Of a stretch of DNA of 64,000 nucleotides, positions 15,501-25,631 are shown piece after piece. The translations under genes and the position numbers were made by a program. Each line of letters begins with the position of its first letter. Positions within the stretch are counted from its first letter, which is position 1. Below the pieces are notes generated by a model, which was not told the origin of the DNA, made no database searches, and was given only the letters and a program-made list of their open reading frames with translations. The DNA comes from Panorpa germanica (taxonomy: Eukaryota > Arthropoda > Insecta > Mecoptera > Panorpidae). The stretch is taken from NCBI GenBank assembly GCA_963678705.1, contig CAVMBN010000096.1:62001-126000 (forward strand), given 5' to 3'.

Positions 15501-16771
15501 TTAATACATTTCTGTTACTTTAAAATACATTTAGATTGTGTGGTAAAGTGAAATTCAATACAAAAAAATAAATTTTTACATACAAATATATGGTTAAAAG
15601 TTATAAAATTTTGTTTTATTTTATCATGCACATTTGTATACACAAGTGCTGCTATATATAATATGAAATTAAAATTATTATTAACTTTTATATTTTTTGT
15701 ATTTGCAGTTGTACCAACTGTGTCTCTTTTACTCAAAAATAGTAATGATAGAACTAAAAAAATAAAATTTTTAAAACAATAACACATTTCTGTAACTTTA
15801 AAATAGCTTAAGAGTGGGTGATAGCGTGACATTCTATACAAAAAAATACATTTTTACATACAATTATATGGTTAAAAGTTATTAAATAGTTTTTTTTTTA
15901 TTATAACATGCACATTTGTTCACACAAGTGCTGCTATATATAATATGAAATTAATTATTATTAACTTTTATATTTTTTATACTTGCAGTTGTACCAACTG
16001 TGTCTTTGTTACTCAAAAATAGTAATGGATGAACTAAAAAAATAAAAATTTTAAAATATTAATACATTTCTGTTACTTTCAAATAGCTTAAGAGTGGGTG
16101 TTAACGTGACATTCTATACAAAAAAATACATTTTTACATACAATTATATGGTTAAAAGTTATTAAATAGTTTTTTTCTTATTATAACATGCACATTTGTT
16201 CACACAAGTGCTGCTATATATAATATGAAATTAAAATTAATAATAACTTTTACATTTTTTGAACTTGCAGTTGTACTAACTGTGTCTCTTTTACACAAAA
16301 ATTGTAGTGATGGAACTAAAAAAATAAAATTTTTAAAATATTAATACATTTCTGTTACTTTAAAATACATTTAGATTGTGTGGTAAAGTGAAATTCAATA
16401 CAAAAAAATAAATTTTTACATACAAATATATGGTTAAAAGTTATAAAATTTTGTTTTATTTTATCATGCACATTTGTATACACAAGTGCTGCTATATATA
16501 ATATGAAATTAAAATTATTATTAACTTTTATATTTTTTGTATTTGCAGTTGTACCAACTGTGTCTCTTTTACTCAAAAATAGTAATGATGGAACTAAAAA
16601 AATAAAAATTTTAAAATAATAACACATTTCTGTTACTTTAAAATAGCTTAAGAGTGAGTGATAACGTGACATTCTATAAAAAAAAATACAATTTAACATA
16701 CAATTATATGGTTAAAAGTTATTAAATAGTTTTTTCTTATTATAACATGCACATTTGTTCACACAAGTGCT
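12574..16771. repeat. Higher-order satellite unit 3 (15 monomers, 4198 bp)
   Basis: Markers recur 4198 bp later: 12716 to 16914, 13275 to 17473, 13836 to 18034. The unit is longer than its neighbours because of an extra 559-bp dimer at its right end. Position 13373 carries a private change (GATTTATT for GTTTTATT) shared only with the duplicate copy near 35348. Confidence 0.85.
16213..16771. repeat. Extra 559-bp dimer inside higher-order unit 3
   Basis: This two-monomer block is followed directly by a close relative at 16772-17330, with matching landmarks 559 bp apart (16355 and 16914). Its left part carries the GTGAAATTC and GGTTAAAAG variants typical of the 15515-type monomer, while its right part matches the 16914-type monomer. 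It therefore reads as a chimera formed by unequal exchange between non-equivalent monomers. The same chimera is present in the duplicated block at 38188-38746. Confidence 0.75.
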
Positions 16772-19700
16772 GCTATATATAATATGAAATTAAAATTAAT
16801 AATAACTTTTACATTTTTTGAACTTGCAGTTGTACTAACTGTGTCTCTTTTACACAAAAATTGTAGTGATGGAACTAAAAAAATAAAATTTTTAAAATAT
16901 TAATACATTTCTGTTACTTTAAAATACATTTAGATTGTGTGGTAAAGTAAAATTCAATACAAAAAAATAAATTTTTACATACAAATATATGGTTTAAAGT
17001 TATAAAATTTTGTTTTATTTTATCATGCACATTTGTATACACAAGTGCTGCTATATATAATATGAAATTAAAATTATTATTAACTTTTATATTTTTTGTA
17101 TTTGCAGTTGTACCAACTGTGTCTCTTTTACTCAAAAATAGTAATGATGGAACTAAAAAAATAAAAATTTTAAAATAATAACACATTTCTGTTACTTTAA
17201 AATAGCTTAAGAGTGAGTGATAACGTGACATTCTATAAAAAAAAATACAATTTAACATACAATTATATGGTTAAAAGTTATTAAATAGTTTTTATTTTAT
17301 TATAACATGCACATTTGTTCACACAAGTGCTGCTATATATAAAATGAAATTAAAATTAATAATAACTTTTATATTTTTTGAACTTGCAGTTGTACTAACT
17401 GTGTCTCTTTTACACAAAAATTGTAGTGATGGAACTAAAAAAACAGAAATTTTAAATATTAATACATTTCTGTTACTTTAAAATACATTTAGATTGTGTG
17501 GTAAAGTGAAATTCAATACAAAAAAATAAATTTTTACATACAAATATATGGTTAAAAGTTATAAAATTTTGTTTTATTCTTTCATGCACATTTGTATACA
17601 CAAGTGCTGCTATATATAATATGAAATTAAAATTATTATTAACTTTTATATTTTTTGTACTTGCAGTAGTACCAACTGTGTCTCTTTTTTTCAAAAATAG
17701 TAATGATAAAACTTAAAAAAATTAAATTTTTAAAATAATAACACATTTCTGTTACTTTAAAATAGCTTAAGAGTGGGTGATAACGTGACATTCTGTACAA
17801 AAAAATACATTTTTACATACAATTATATGGTTAAAAGTTATTAAATAGTTTTTTTTTTATTATAACTTGCACATTTGTTCACACAAGTGCTGCTATATAT
17901 AATATGAAATTAAAATTAATAATAACATTTATATTTTTTGAACTTGCAGTTGTACTAACTGTGTCTCTTTTACACAAAAATTGTAGTGATGGAACTAAAA
18001 AAATAAAAATTTTAAAATATTAATACATTTCTGTTACTTTAAAATACATTTAGATTGTGTGGTATAGTGAAATTCAATACAAAAAAATAAATTTTTACAT
18101 ACAAATATATGGTTAAAAGTTATAAAATTTTGTTTTATTTTATCATGCACATTTGTATACACAAGTGCTGCTATATATAATATGAAATTAAAATTATTAT
18201 TAACTTTTATATTTTTTGTACTTGCAGTTGTACAAACTGTGTCTTTTCTACCCAAAAATAGTAATGATGGAACTAAAAAAATAAAATTTTTGAAATAATC
18301 ACATTTCTGTTACTTTAAAATAGCTTAAGAGTGGGTGATAACGTGACATTCTATACAAAAAAATACATTTTTACATACAATTATATGGTTAAAAGTTATT
18401 AAATAGTTTTTTTATATTATAACATGCACATTTGTTCACACAAGTGCTGCTATATATAATATAAATTTAAAATTATTATTAACTTTTATATTTTTTATGC
18501 TTGCAGTTGTACCAACTGTGTCTTTTTTACTCAAAAGTAGTAATGATAGAACTAAAAAAATAAAAATTTTAAAATAATAACACATTTGTGTTACTTTAAA
18601 ATAGCTTAAGAGTGGGTGATAACGTGACATTCTATACAAAAAAATACATTTTTACATACAATTATATGGTTAAAAGTTATTAAATAGTTTTTTTTTATTA
18701 TAACATGCACATTTGTTCACACAAGTGCTGCTTATATAATATGAAATTAAAATTATTATTAACTTTTATATTTTTTATACTTGCAGATGTACCAACTGTG
18801 TCTTTTTTACACAAAAATAGTAATGATGGAACTAAAAAAATAAAAATTTTAAAATATTAATACATTTCTGTTACTTTAAAATAGCTTAAGAGTGGGTGTT
18901 AACGTGACATATTTTACAAGAAAATACATTTTTACATACAATTATATGGTTGAAAGTTAATAAATAGTTTTTTTTTTTTATAACATGCACATTTGTTTAC
19001 ACAAGTGCTACTATATATAATGTGAAATTAAAATTAATAAAAACATTTATATTTTTTGAACTTGCAGTTGTACTAACTGTGTCTCTTTTACACAAAAATT
19101 GTAGTGATGGAACTAAAAAAATAAAAATTTAAAATATTAATACATTTCTGGTACTTCAAAATTGCTTAAGAGTGGGTGATAACGTGACATTTTATACAAA
19201 AAAATACATTTTTAAATACATTTATATGGTTAAAAGTTATTAAATAGTTTTTTTTATTATAACATGCACATTTGTTAACACAAGTGCTGCTATATATAAT
19301 ATGAAATTAAAATTATTATTAACTTTTATATTTTTTATACTTGCAGTTGTACCAACTGTGTCTTTGTTACTCAAAAATAGTAATGGATGAACTAAAAAAA
19401 TAAAAATTTTATAATATTAATACATTTCTGTTACTTTCAAATAGCTTAAGAGTGGGTGTTAACGTGACATTCTTTACAAAAAAATACATTTTTACATACA
19501 ATTATATGGTTAAAAGTTATTAAATAGTTTTTCTCTTATTATAACATGCACATTTGTTCACACAAGTGCTGCTATATATAATATGAAATTAAAATTAATA
19601 ATAACTTTTATATTTTTTGAACTTGCAGTTGTACTAACTGTGTTTCTTTTACACAAAAATTGTAGTGATAAAACTAAAAAATAAAAAATTTAAAATATTT

Positions 19701-20408
19701 ATACATTTCTGTTACTTTAAAATACATTTAGATTGTGTGGTAAAGTGAAATTCAATACAAAAAAATAAATTTTTACATACAAATATATGGTTAAAAGTTA
19801 TAAAATTTTGTTTTATTTTATCATGCACATTTGTATACACAAGTGCTGCTATATATAATATGAAATTAAAATTATTATTAACTTTTATATTTTTTGTATT
19901 TGCAGTTGTACCAACTGTATCTCTTTTACTCAAAAATAGTAATGATGGAACTAAAAAAATAAAATTTTTAAAACAATAACACATTTCTGTAATTTTAAAA
20001 TAGCTTAAGAGTGGGTGATAGCGTGACATTCTATACAAAAAAATACATTTTTACATACAATTATATGGTTAAAAGTTATTAAATAGTTTTTTTTTTATTA
20101 TAACATGCACATTTGTTCACACAAGTGCTGCTATATATAATATGAAATTAATTATTATTAACTTTTATATTTTTTATACTTGCAGTTGTACCAACTGTGT
20201 CTTTGTTACTCAAAAATAGTAATGGATGAACTAAAAAAATAAAAATTTTAAAATATTAATACATTTCTGTTACTTTTAAATAGCTTAAGAGTGGGTGTTA
20301 ACGTGACATGCTTTACAAAAAAATACATTTTTACATACAATTATATGGTTAAAAGTTATTAAATAGTTTTTTCTTATTATAACATGCACATTTGTTCACA
20401 CAAGTGCT
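16772..20408. repeat. Higher-order satellite unit 4 (13 monomers, 3637 bp)
   Basis: This 13-monomer unit has the usual marker order (16914, 17473, 18034, 18436, 19712). It ends exactly where the retroelement has inserted. The last monomer before the insertion shares the rare variant GTGACATGCTTTAC with the monomer before 9217, so the insertion lies at the homologous boundary of the repeat unit. Confidence 0.85.
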
Positions 20409-20413
20409 GCTAT
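20409..20413. repeat. Target-site duplication GCTAT, left, insertion 1
   Basis: GCTAT directly precedes the LTR and is repeated directly after the far LTR at 31192-31196. Removing the element and one copy restores the normal satellite reading ...GTGCTGCTATATATAAT. A 5-bp duplication fits BEL/Pao-type integration. Confidence 0.92.
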
Positions 20414-20753
20414 TGTTTGGGTTTGGGTGTCTTTTTCTATACATTTAAGTTAAACACCCAATTTATAATATTGAATAATTTTGCTGATGTTTCGTAATAA
20501 AAATCATTGGTAATTAACAACAATTAATTGTATTAATTTAATATAATTAATTAAACCTTTATTGAAATAATACTAATGCGACAAAATGAACATGCTTTAT
20601 TAAGCTAATAAAAATGAATGAATAACTGAAAACAAATGATTCTAATTAATGATTTTACAATTTTAAAAGGTTACTAAGATAATAAATAAATTTGACAATA
20701 AAGAAATTTATAAATATTTAATAGAAGGTAAATGTTTATTTGTTTCTTTAACA
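20414..20753 (-). repeat. LTR (3' LTR of unit 1), 340 bp
   Basis: Starts TGTTTGGG and ends TTAACA on the plus strand, so it has TG...CA ends. In element sense (minus) it carries AATAAA polyadenylation-type hexamers at 20596-20601 and 20558-20563. An inverted repeat TTGGGTGT/ACACCCAA lies near the downstream end, able to form a hairpin in R or U5. A polypurine tract abuts its upstream side. It appears identical to the other five full LTRs. Confidence 0.93.
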
Positions 20754-20765
20754 TACTCCCCCCGT
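20754..20765 (-). promoter_or_regulatory. Polypurine tract
   Basis: On the minus strand this reads ACGGGGGGAGTA immediately before the 3' LTR. It is the expected primer for plus-strand DNA synthesis. A short inverted repeat (TTGATG...CATCAA) sits just upstream of it. Confidence 0.85.
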
Positions 20766-20835
20766 TGATGTATCGGCAGGTGCATCAATATTGTCTAAGG
20801 GTAGTAAGGCAAATTTTATTACGGCTCTAGTAGTT

Positions 20836-21090
20836 TCACCATATTGTGTGTTTTAATACTGCTACTCGTGCTTGTGAATCTGTGCCTGGTAATGATTTTA
20901 TTATTTGTCCTAATGCCCATTGGGTTGGTGGCATATTGTCTTCATTAATTAAGACCAGAGATCCTATTTTAATGTCTGGACTAGTAGTTGTCTTCCATTT
21001 GCTTCTTTGTTGGCAGTGATTGATATAATCAGATGACAATCTTTTCCAGTAATGTTGGATACAATCTTGTATATGAGAGAATCGTTGCAT
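20836..21090 (-). pseudogene. Integrase C-terminal fragment (DUF5641-like)
   Basis: An 84-residue frame with the pattern of the BEL/Pao integrase C-terminal region: QHYWKRLSSDY, QQRSKW, then GSLVLINEDNMPPTQWALG and PGTDSQARVAVLKH. The family usually continues into a few more conserved residues, but here a stop follows. The first ATG shown is not a real start. Upstream, at 21091-21306, related sequence continues in other frames with stops, including a match to the usual PGYLIIGR stretch. This is a decayed part of the pol reading frame and not an independent gene. Confidence 0.85.
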
Positions 21091-21306
21091 TTTATTTAAA
21101 TTAACTGGAGGTTGCGCTGCTGGTGTGATACTAGTAATGAGGCGACCGATAATTAAGTATCCAGGGGTGATAGGATTTAATTAGTTAGGGTCAGAGGACA
21201 TAGCATATAATGATCGGGAATTTAAGATTGCTTTTACTTTTGTCAAAAGAGTATATAAATCTTTATAAGAAAGATAACTGTTCATTAGAACTTTTTTTTC
21301 AAATGA

Positions 21307-21684
21307 CTAAGTAGATTTTACATTCGTTTCCCACAGCCTACCAAAATGTGGAGGTCTGAGTTGTATGAATTTCCAAGTAATGGATAATTCAGAAGCAGAA
21401 ACTGCAAGTTTAGAAGTCTTTGACTCATTAGCAAGAAATTTTGCTAAAATATTGTTAGTTCCCACAAAGTTAGTTCCATTATCGGAGTATATAGTGTAAG
21501 GATTTCCACAGCGAAATATAAACCGATTAAGTGCTGCGAGGAAACATTGAGTCAATTCCGTAACAAATTCAAAATGAATTGCTTTAGTAGTAAAGTATAT
21601 ATATAAAAAAAATGTAAGCTGCTTTAATGAAAGCTCCTTAAAAGTCCTTACCGATTTTTAAATATTATCGGACCGGCATAATTA
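21307..21684 (-). pseudogene. Integrase catalytic core fragment, broken
   Basis: Integrase inserts retroelement DNA into the host genome. The 82-residue piece at 21307-21555 shows the second catalytic Asp in YSDNGTNFVG and the region of the catalytic Glu in PPHFGRLWE. Homology extends upstream to about 21684, but in other frames with a stop. There the normal DYAGP motif reads NYAGP, so the first catalytic Asp is Asn. The N-terminal HHCC zinc domain is absent: the core begins within about 15 bp of the end of the RNase H frame. It cannot encode a working integrase. Confidence 0.88.
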
Positions 21685-21696
21685 ATATTATATTAA

Positions 21697-24318
21697 TTAA
21701 GGTTTACATTTAAAAGGCCACAAATCCGAAGATTGTTTAAACCAGAAAAGGCATGACCAACACCATAAATAATTATTTATGACTTGGTTAGCAATTGTAC
21801 CATAGGAAATATAATCAGCAGGGTTACTGTCTTTAGGTATGTGACTCCATTGAAACGGGTCATTCATAATTGATTGTATTTCAGAGATACGATTAGCTAT
21901 AAATACCTTTAAAGTATGTGGTGAAAGTTTTAACCAAGATAATACTATTGTCGAATCAGACCAAAGTATAACTTTATTAATCTTGATAGGTAGAGTGCTT
22001 ATTAATTTTTGAGTAATTTTACTCAATATTAAAGCTGAGCATAACTCTGAACAAGGAATGCTAAGTATTTTTAGTGGTGCAACCTTAGATATAGAATGTA
22101 CTAACGATAATTGTGAATCGCCTTGAATGTTAAAAGATTTAAAATATACGCAGGCGCCATAAGCCTCTTCTGAGGCATCACAAAAATCATGTAACTCTAT
22201 ATTAATGCAGTCTAAGATTATAACTTTCCTAAGTATTGAAAAGTTATTTAATTCTGGTAAATTTTGTATTAATGTTAACCAAAATTTAATCAAAATTTGT
22301 GGTAATTCATCATCCCAATTCAATTTATGTAACCATAATGTTTGAATCATAATTTTAAATGGAATGATGCAAGGTGATAGTAATCCTAATGGATTAAATA
22401 TTTTGGGAATAAATAACAAAATATTGCGTTTAGCATATTTATTAGGTGGCTTTAAAGTAATATTATACTTAAAGGTGTCGGATTCAGAATCCCATTTTAC
22501 CCCAAGGGTCTTGACATTTTCCGATTCATTAGAATCGATTATAAAATGTTTATCCGAGTTAGTACCTTTGATACCTGATAATAATATGTGTGAATTTGAT
22601 ATCCAATTTCTTAATTTAAAACCAGTGCTGTACAAAATTAGATTATTTTTATGACAGCGTTCAGCAATTTGCTTCAGGTTTGGATTATTGAAATGTGGAT
22701 ATTCTAGTTTGATGTGTTTAGGAATCACAAAGTTTGAAATATTTATTTCAGAGTGTGGTATTTTATTAGTTATTTTGTCCATAACTAGACAATTAAACTG
22801 TGTAGTTAAAGAATGTATATTTACATTTATTTTAGAAGTGACATTTGTAGATGCATTGCCAATTCCAGATATAACTACACTAGTATTCATTAAGTTATTA
22901 CTTAATTTATGAGCTAAATGTTTAGTTATATAACTGGTTTGACTTCCATTATCAAGTAATGCCCTTGCTATAACCGATTTACCTTTATCATCAATGTCTT
23001 CAACTAATGCTGTTGAATGCAAAGTTTGATTAGCATTTAGAGTTTGAGATGTGAAAGTATCACTAGAGGTGGGTGAAATAGCTAAATCATTTTGAGGTGG
23101 TTTAGAGGTCGAAGGAGATAAATGCAACAAAGTATGATGCATCTTTTCACATACATTACATGAGTATTTTGAAGTGCATTTTTTAGTAAGGTGACCTTTT
23201 CTCATACAGTTCAAACATAAATTATGTTTTCTGGCTTGTTTAATACGTGAACTTACTGTCCAATTAGAAAATATCTTGCATTGGTCGACTGGGTGATTGC
23301 CATTACAAAAATAGCATTTATTATTCTGAGAAACTATTACAGATTTCTGAGACTTGGGTTTCGCACTAACTTTTAAATATTCACTTTGCTCATCAATTTC
23401 ATGGGCGCGTTTCAACATGCTTGATAGAAGTGAATCAATAGTTAGAAAATCACTTTTAGGGCTTTGAGACAAATGCCATTGAGCTTTAGTGGAAGAATCT
23501 AACTTTTTGAAAATTAAAGCAGTAGTATATTGATCCCAACGTTTTTCAGATAAATGAGGAATACTATTTTCCAAAGACTTTACATATTTTCTAATGAGGG
23601 ATGCTGTGGTTCTCAAGTTATCACTACATTCTAAATTTAAATTAGGGATATTTAAAAATGAATTAATGTGATCAGAAATTCTTTGCTTTGTACTGTCGTA
23701 CATTTCAAGCAAAAGTTCCCAGCATAAATTGTAGTTTTTGCCATCAATTTTTTCGTGTAATATGTTATCAAGTGCTTCACCCTTTAAATAACTTCTAAGC
23801 AAATGAAGCTTTTTGAGATTAGAAAAATTAACTTGACTGTGAATCAAGCTTATATAATTTGATTTAAAGGCATTCCAACTTGCAATATCACCGTAGAAAG
23901 TAGGTACAGAAGTATGAGGTTTTTCAATATTGTTATTAGTATGATTGCATGAATTACTTATATTTAGAGATGATTCCGGTTCAGGATCAGGAAGTATTTC
24001 ATTTACTACGGACTCTATATCTACATATTTATTGTAAAGATCAGCACGTATATCATTTATTCTTTTTATTTCAGAATCGTTATCAATATTTAATTCCAGT
24101 AATGAAGTGCAAGTTTCTTGTAATTCATCAAACAGAGGAAAACATATTTTTTTAAAACATCTTATTTTATAAATATTATAAGTAGAAGGATCATCTACAT
24201 TTATTTTATCAATTAATTTGATATGAATATCTAAAGTAGATTGAATGCAATGCAATTTAGCATTTAGTTTTCTTAATACTGCCATGATGATAATAAATAT
24301 TATTGAATATTTAATCAA
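21697..24318 (-). pseudogene. Gag-protease-RNase H polyprotein, RT core deleted (unit 1)
   Basis: This is an uninterrupted 873-codon frame. Translation probably starts at the ATG at 24285 (residue 12, MAVLRKLNAKL), as in related Gags. Order of parts: DUF1759-like Gag at about 20-300 (SVPTFYGDIASWNAF, then LKGEAL); zinc knuckles at 335-347, 368-381 and 387-399; retropepsin-like protease with DNGSQTS at 456-462, where the usual motif is DSG or DTG; RT C-terminal region at about 566-700 (GFKLRNWISN, FNPLGLLSPC); RNase H with the four acidic residues D714, E758, D788 and D835. The RT fingers and palm, including the YVDD-type site, are missing between about 548 and 566. The deletion is in frame. 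Gag may still be made; the enzyme part is not functional as RT. Confidence 0.9.
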
Positions 24319-24338
24319 AACAGTAAATAATTTATGTA

Positions 24339-24833
24339 TATACCTAACAACTTTGTGGGGTTGCGGTATAGATGATTAAAAATATACGTATAAAATCAAC
24401 TTTGTGGGGTTGACGTATATTTAGATTAATGTATATACCTATGAAATCAACTTTGTGGGGTTGAGGTATAAATTAAATATAGTATATACCTATAAAATCA
24501 ACTCTATGAGGTTGAGGTATAAGTGATTAAACATATACGTATGAAATCAACTCTATGAGGTTGACGTATATTTAAATTAATGTATGTATATACCTATTAA
24601 ATCAACTCTATGAGGTTGAGGTATAAATGATTAAACATATACGTATGAAATCAACTCTATGAGGTTGACGTATATTTAAATTAATGTATGTATATACCTA
24701 TTAAATCAACTCTATGAGGTTGAGGTATAAATGATTAAACATATACGTATGAAATCAACTCTATGAGGTTGACGTATATTTAAATTAATGTATGTATATA
24801 CCTATTAAATCAACTCTATGAGGTTGAGGTATA
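24339..24833 (-). repeat. Array of ten hairpin units in the retroelement leader (unit 1)
   Basis: Ten inverted-repeat units of about 37 bp. Each has outer arms TATACCT/AGGTATA or TATACGT/ACGTATA and an inner CAAC/GTTG stem. The order of the variable base pair is C, G, C, C, G, C, G, C, G, C. The later units are dimers repeating every 104 bp (24589, 24693, 24797). The array lies just upstream of the Gag start in element sense. The first unit has one mismatch in its outer arm. Both arms change together between the two unit types, as in conserved RNA structure. Confidence 0.88.
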
Positions 24834-25084
24834 AGTGACCATTTCTATGAGAACGAATGTAAAATATAATATTAAAAGCAATTATAAATAAGATGCAAAT
24901 GGGGTTATTAATTATTTATCGGTAACATCAAAACTAGATCATATATGCAGTATTTTTATGCTCCAGATAATCAATTCCCAGCTATGTTGTAGTGTAATAT
25001 GCAGAATTTCAATATTTTACCTCATAATCAATTTTCGAAGATGGTGTGGATTCATTTTGTTCAATTCACAATAGCTGTTCAAAA
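24834..25084 (-). other. Leader spacer with no recognised content (unit 1)
   Basis: About 250 bp between the hairpin array and the minisatellite, inside the untranslated leader of the element. There is no long ORF or known motif. Two similar pieces, GATAATCAATT and CATAATCAATT, about 60 bp apart are the only internal similarity I noted. The same spacer recurs in the other three units. Confidence 0.6.
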
Positions 25085-25479
25085 ATGGTTGGTTGACAAC
25101 ATCCGTTGCTCAATGGAACAATGGTTGGTTGACGACATCCGTTGCTATAAGCACCAATGGTTGGTTGATAACATCCGTTGCTCAATGGAACAATGGTTGG
25201 TTGACGACATCCGTTGCTATAAGCACCAATGGTTGGTTGATAACATCCGTTGCTCAATGGAACAATGGTTGGTTGACGACATCCGTTGCTATAAGCACCA
25301 ATGGTTGGTTGATAACATCCGTTGCTCAATGGAACAATGGTTGGTTGACGACATCCGTTGCTATAAGCACCAATGGTTGTTTTATGACATCCGTTGTTAT
25401 ATGCAACAATAGTTGCTTGACGACATCCGTTGTTATAAGGACCAAATGGTTAATTTACGATATCCGGCTCGAAGGACCA
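25085..25479 (-). repeat. 36-bp minisatellite ending in the primer binding site (unit 1)
   Basis: Ten 36-bp units (25085-25444) are followed by a 34-bp terminal unit (25446-25479) that contains the primer binding site. Two unit types alternate as a 72-bp dimer for eight units. Units 9 and 10 are more diverged. In element sense each unit starts with a sequence resembling the PBS, such as TGGTGCTTATAGCAACGGAT and TGTTCCATTGAGCAACGGAT. Because 36 is divisible by three, open frames of 87-140 codons run through on both strands; these are not taken as genes. Confidence 0.9.
25462..25479 (-). promoter_or_regulatory. Primer binding site, tRNA-Tyr-like (unit 1)
   Basis: In element sense TGGTCCTTCGAGCCGGAT begins one base after the LTR-like end. 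Its complement, ATCCGGCTCGAAGGACCA, agrees with the conserved 3' end of animal tRNA-Tyr including CCA, as I know it. It would prime minus-strand DNA synthesis. Confidence 0.85.
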
Positions 25480-25480
25480 A

Positions 25481-25599
25481 TGTTTGGGTTTGGGTGTCTT
25501 TTTCTATACATTTAAGTTAAACACCCAATTTATAATATTGAATAATTTTGCTGATGTTTCGTAATAAAAATCATGTAACTCTATATTAATGCATTAACA
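25481..25599 (-). repeat. Hybrid mini-LTR, 119 bp (unit 1)
   Basis: On the plus strand, 25481-25574 equals the first 94 bp of the LTR. Then 25575-25593 (19 bp) equals internal coding sequence at 22191-22209, and 25594-25599 (TTAACA) equals the LTR end. The switch into coding sequence falls at a shared 9-bp AAAAATCAT. A polypurine tract follows directly at 25600-25611, so it looks like the remnant of a drastically deleted element or a template-switch product. Confidence 0.88.
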
Positions 25600-25631
25600 T
25601 ACTCCCCCCGTGGTTCCGGCTCGAAGGACCA
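25600..25631 (-). promoter_or_regulatory. Fused polypurine tract and second primer binding site (unit 1)
   Basis: 25600-25611 is the same 12-bp polypurine tract found before the 3' LTR. It runs straight into 25612-25631, a second tRNA-Tyr-like primer site abutting the full LTR after one base. Here the base before TCCGG is T rather than the A seen at 25463, closer to some tRNA-Tyr genes. No coding sequence separates the two signals. Confidence 0.85.

Noticed and set aside
1-20413. CENP-B box or telomere repeat in the satellite
   Set aside because: I saw no match to the CENP-B box consensus and no TTAGG- or TTAGGG-type runs. Centromere identity cannot be argued from a motif.
22364-24155. Plus-strand ORFs of 68-96 codons
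   Set aside because: They are antisense shadows of the Gag-protease-RNase H frame and recur only because that frame is copied four times.
25085-25444. Possible CRISPR array from regular 36-bp units
   Set aside because: Units are contiguous with no unique spacers, no cas genes are present, and the setting is an animal retrotransposon leader.
25462-25479. A tRNA-Tyr gene
   Set aside because: Only the 3' 18 bases of the tRNA sequence are present, at the exact position of a primer binding site. No other tRNA arms are found.
24999-25515. Overlapping open frames of 137, 140 and 87 codons on both strands with 12- and 24-residue repeats
   Set aside because: They arise because the 36-bp minisatellite unit is divisible by three and lacks stops in several frames. 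They lie in the retroelement leader and match no family.
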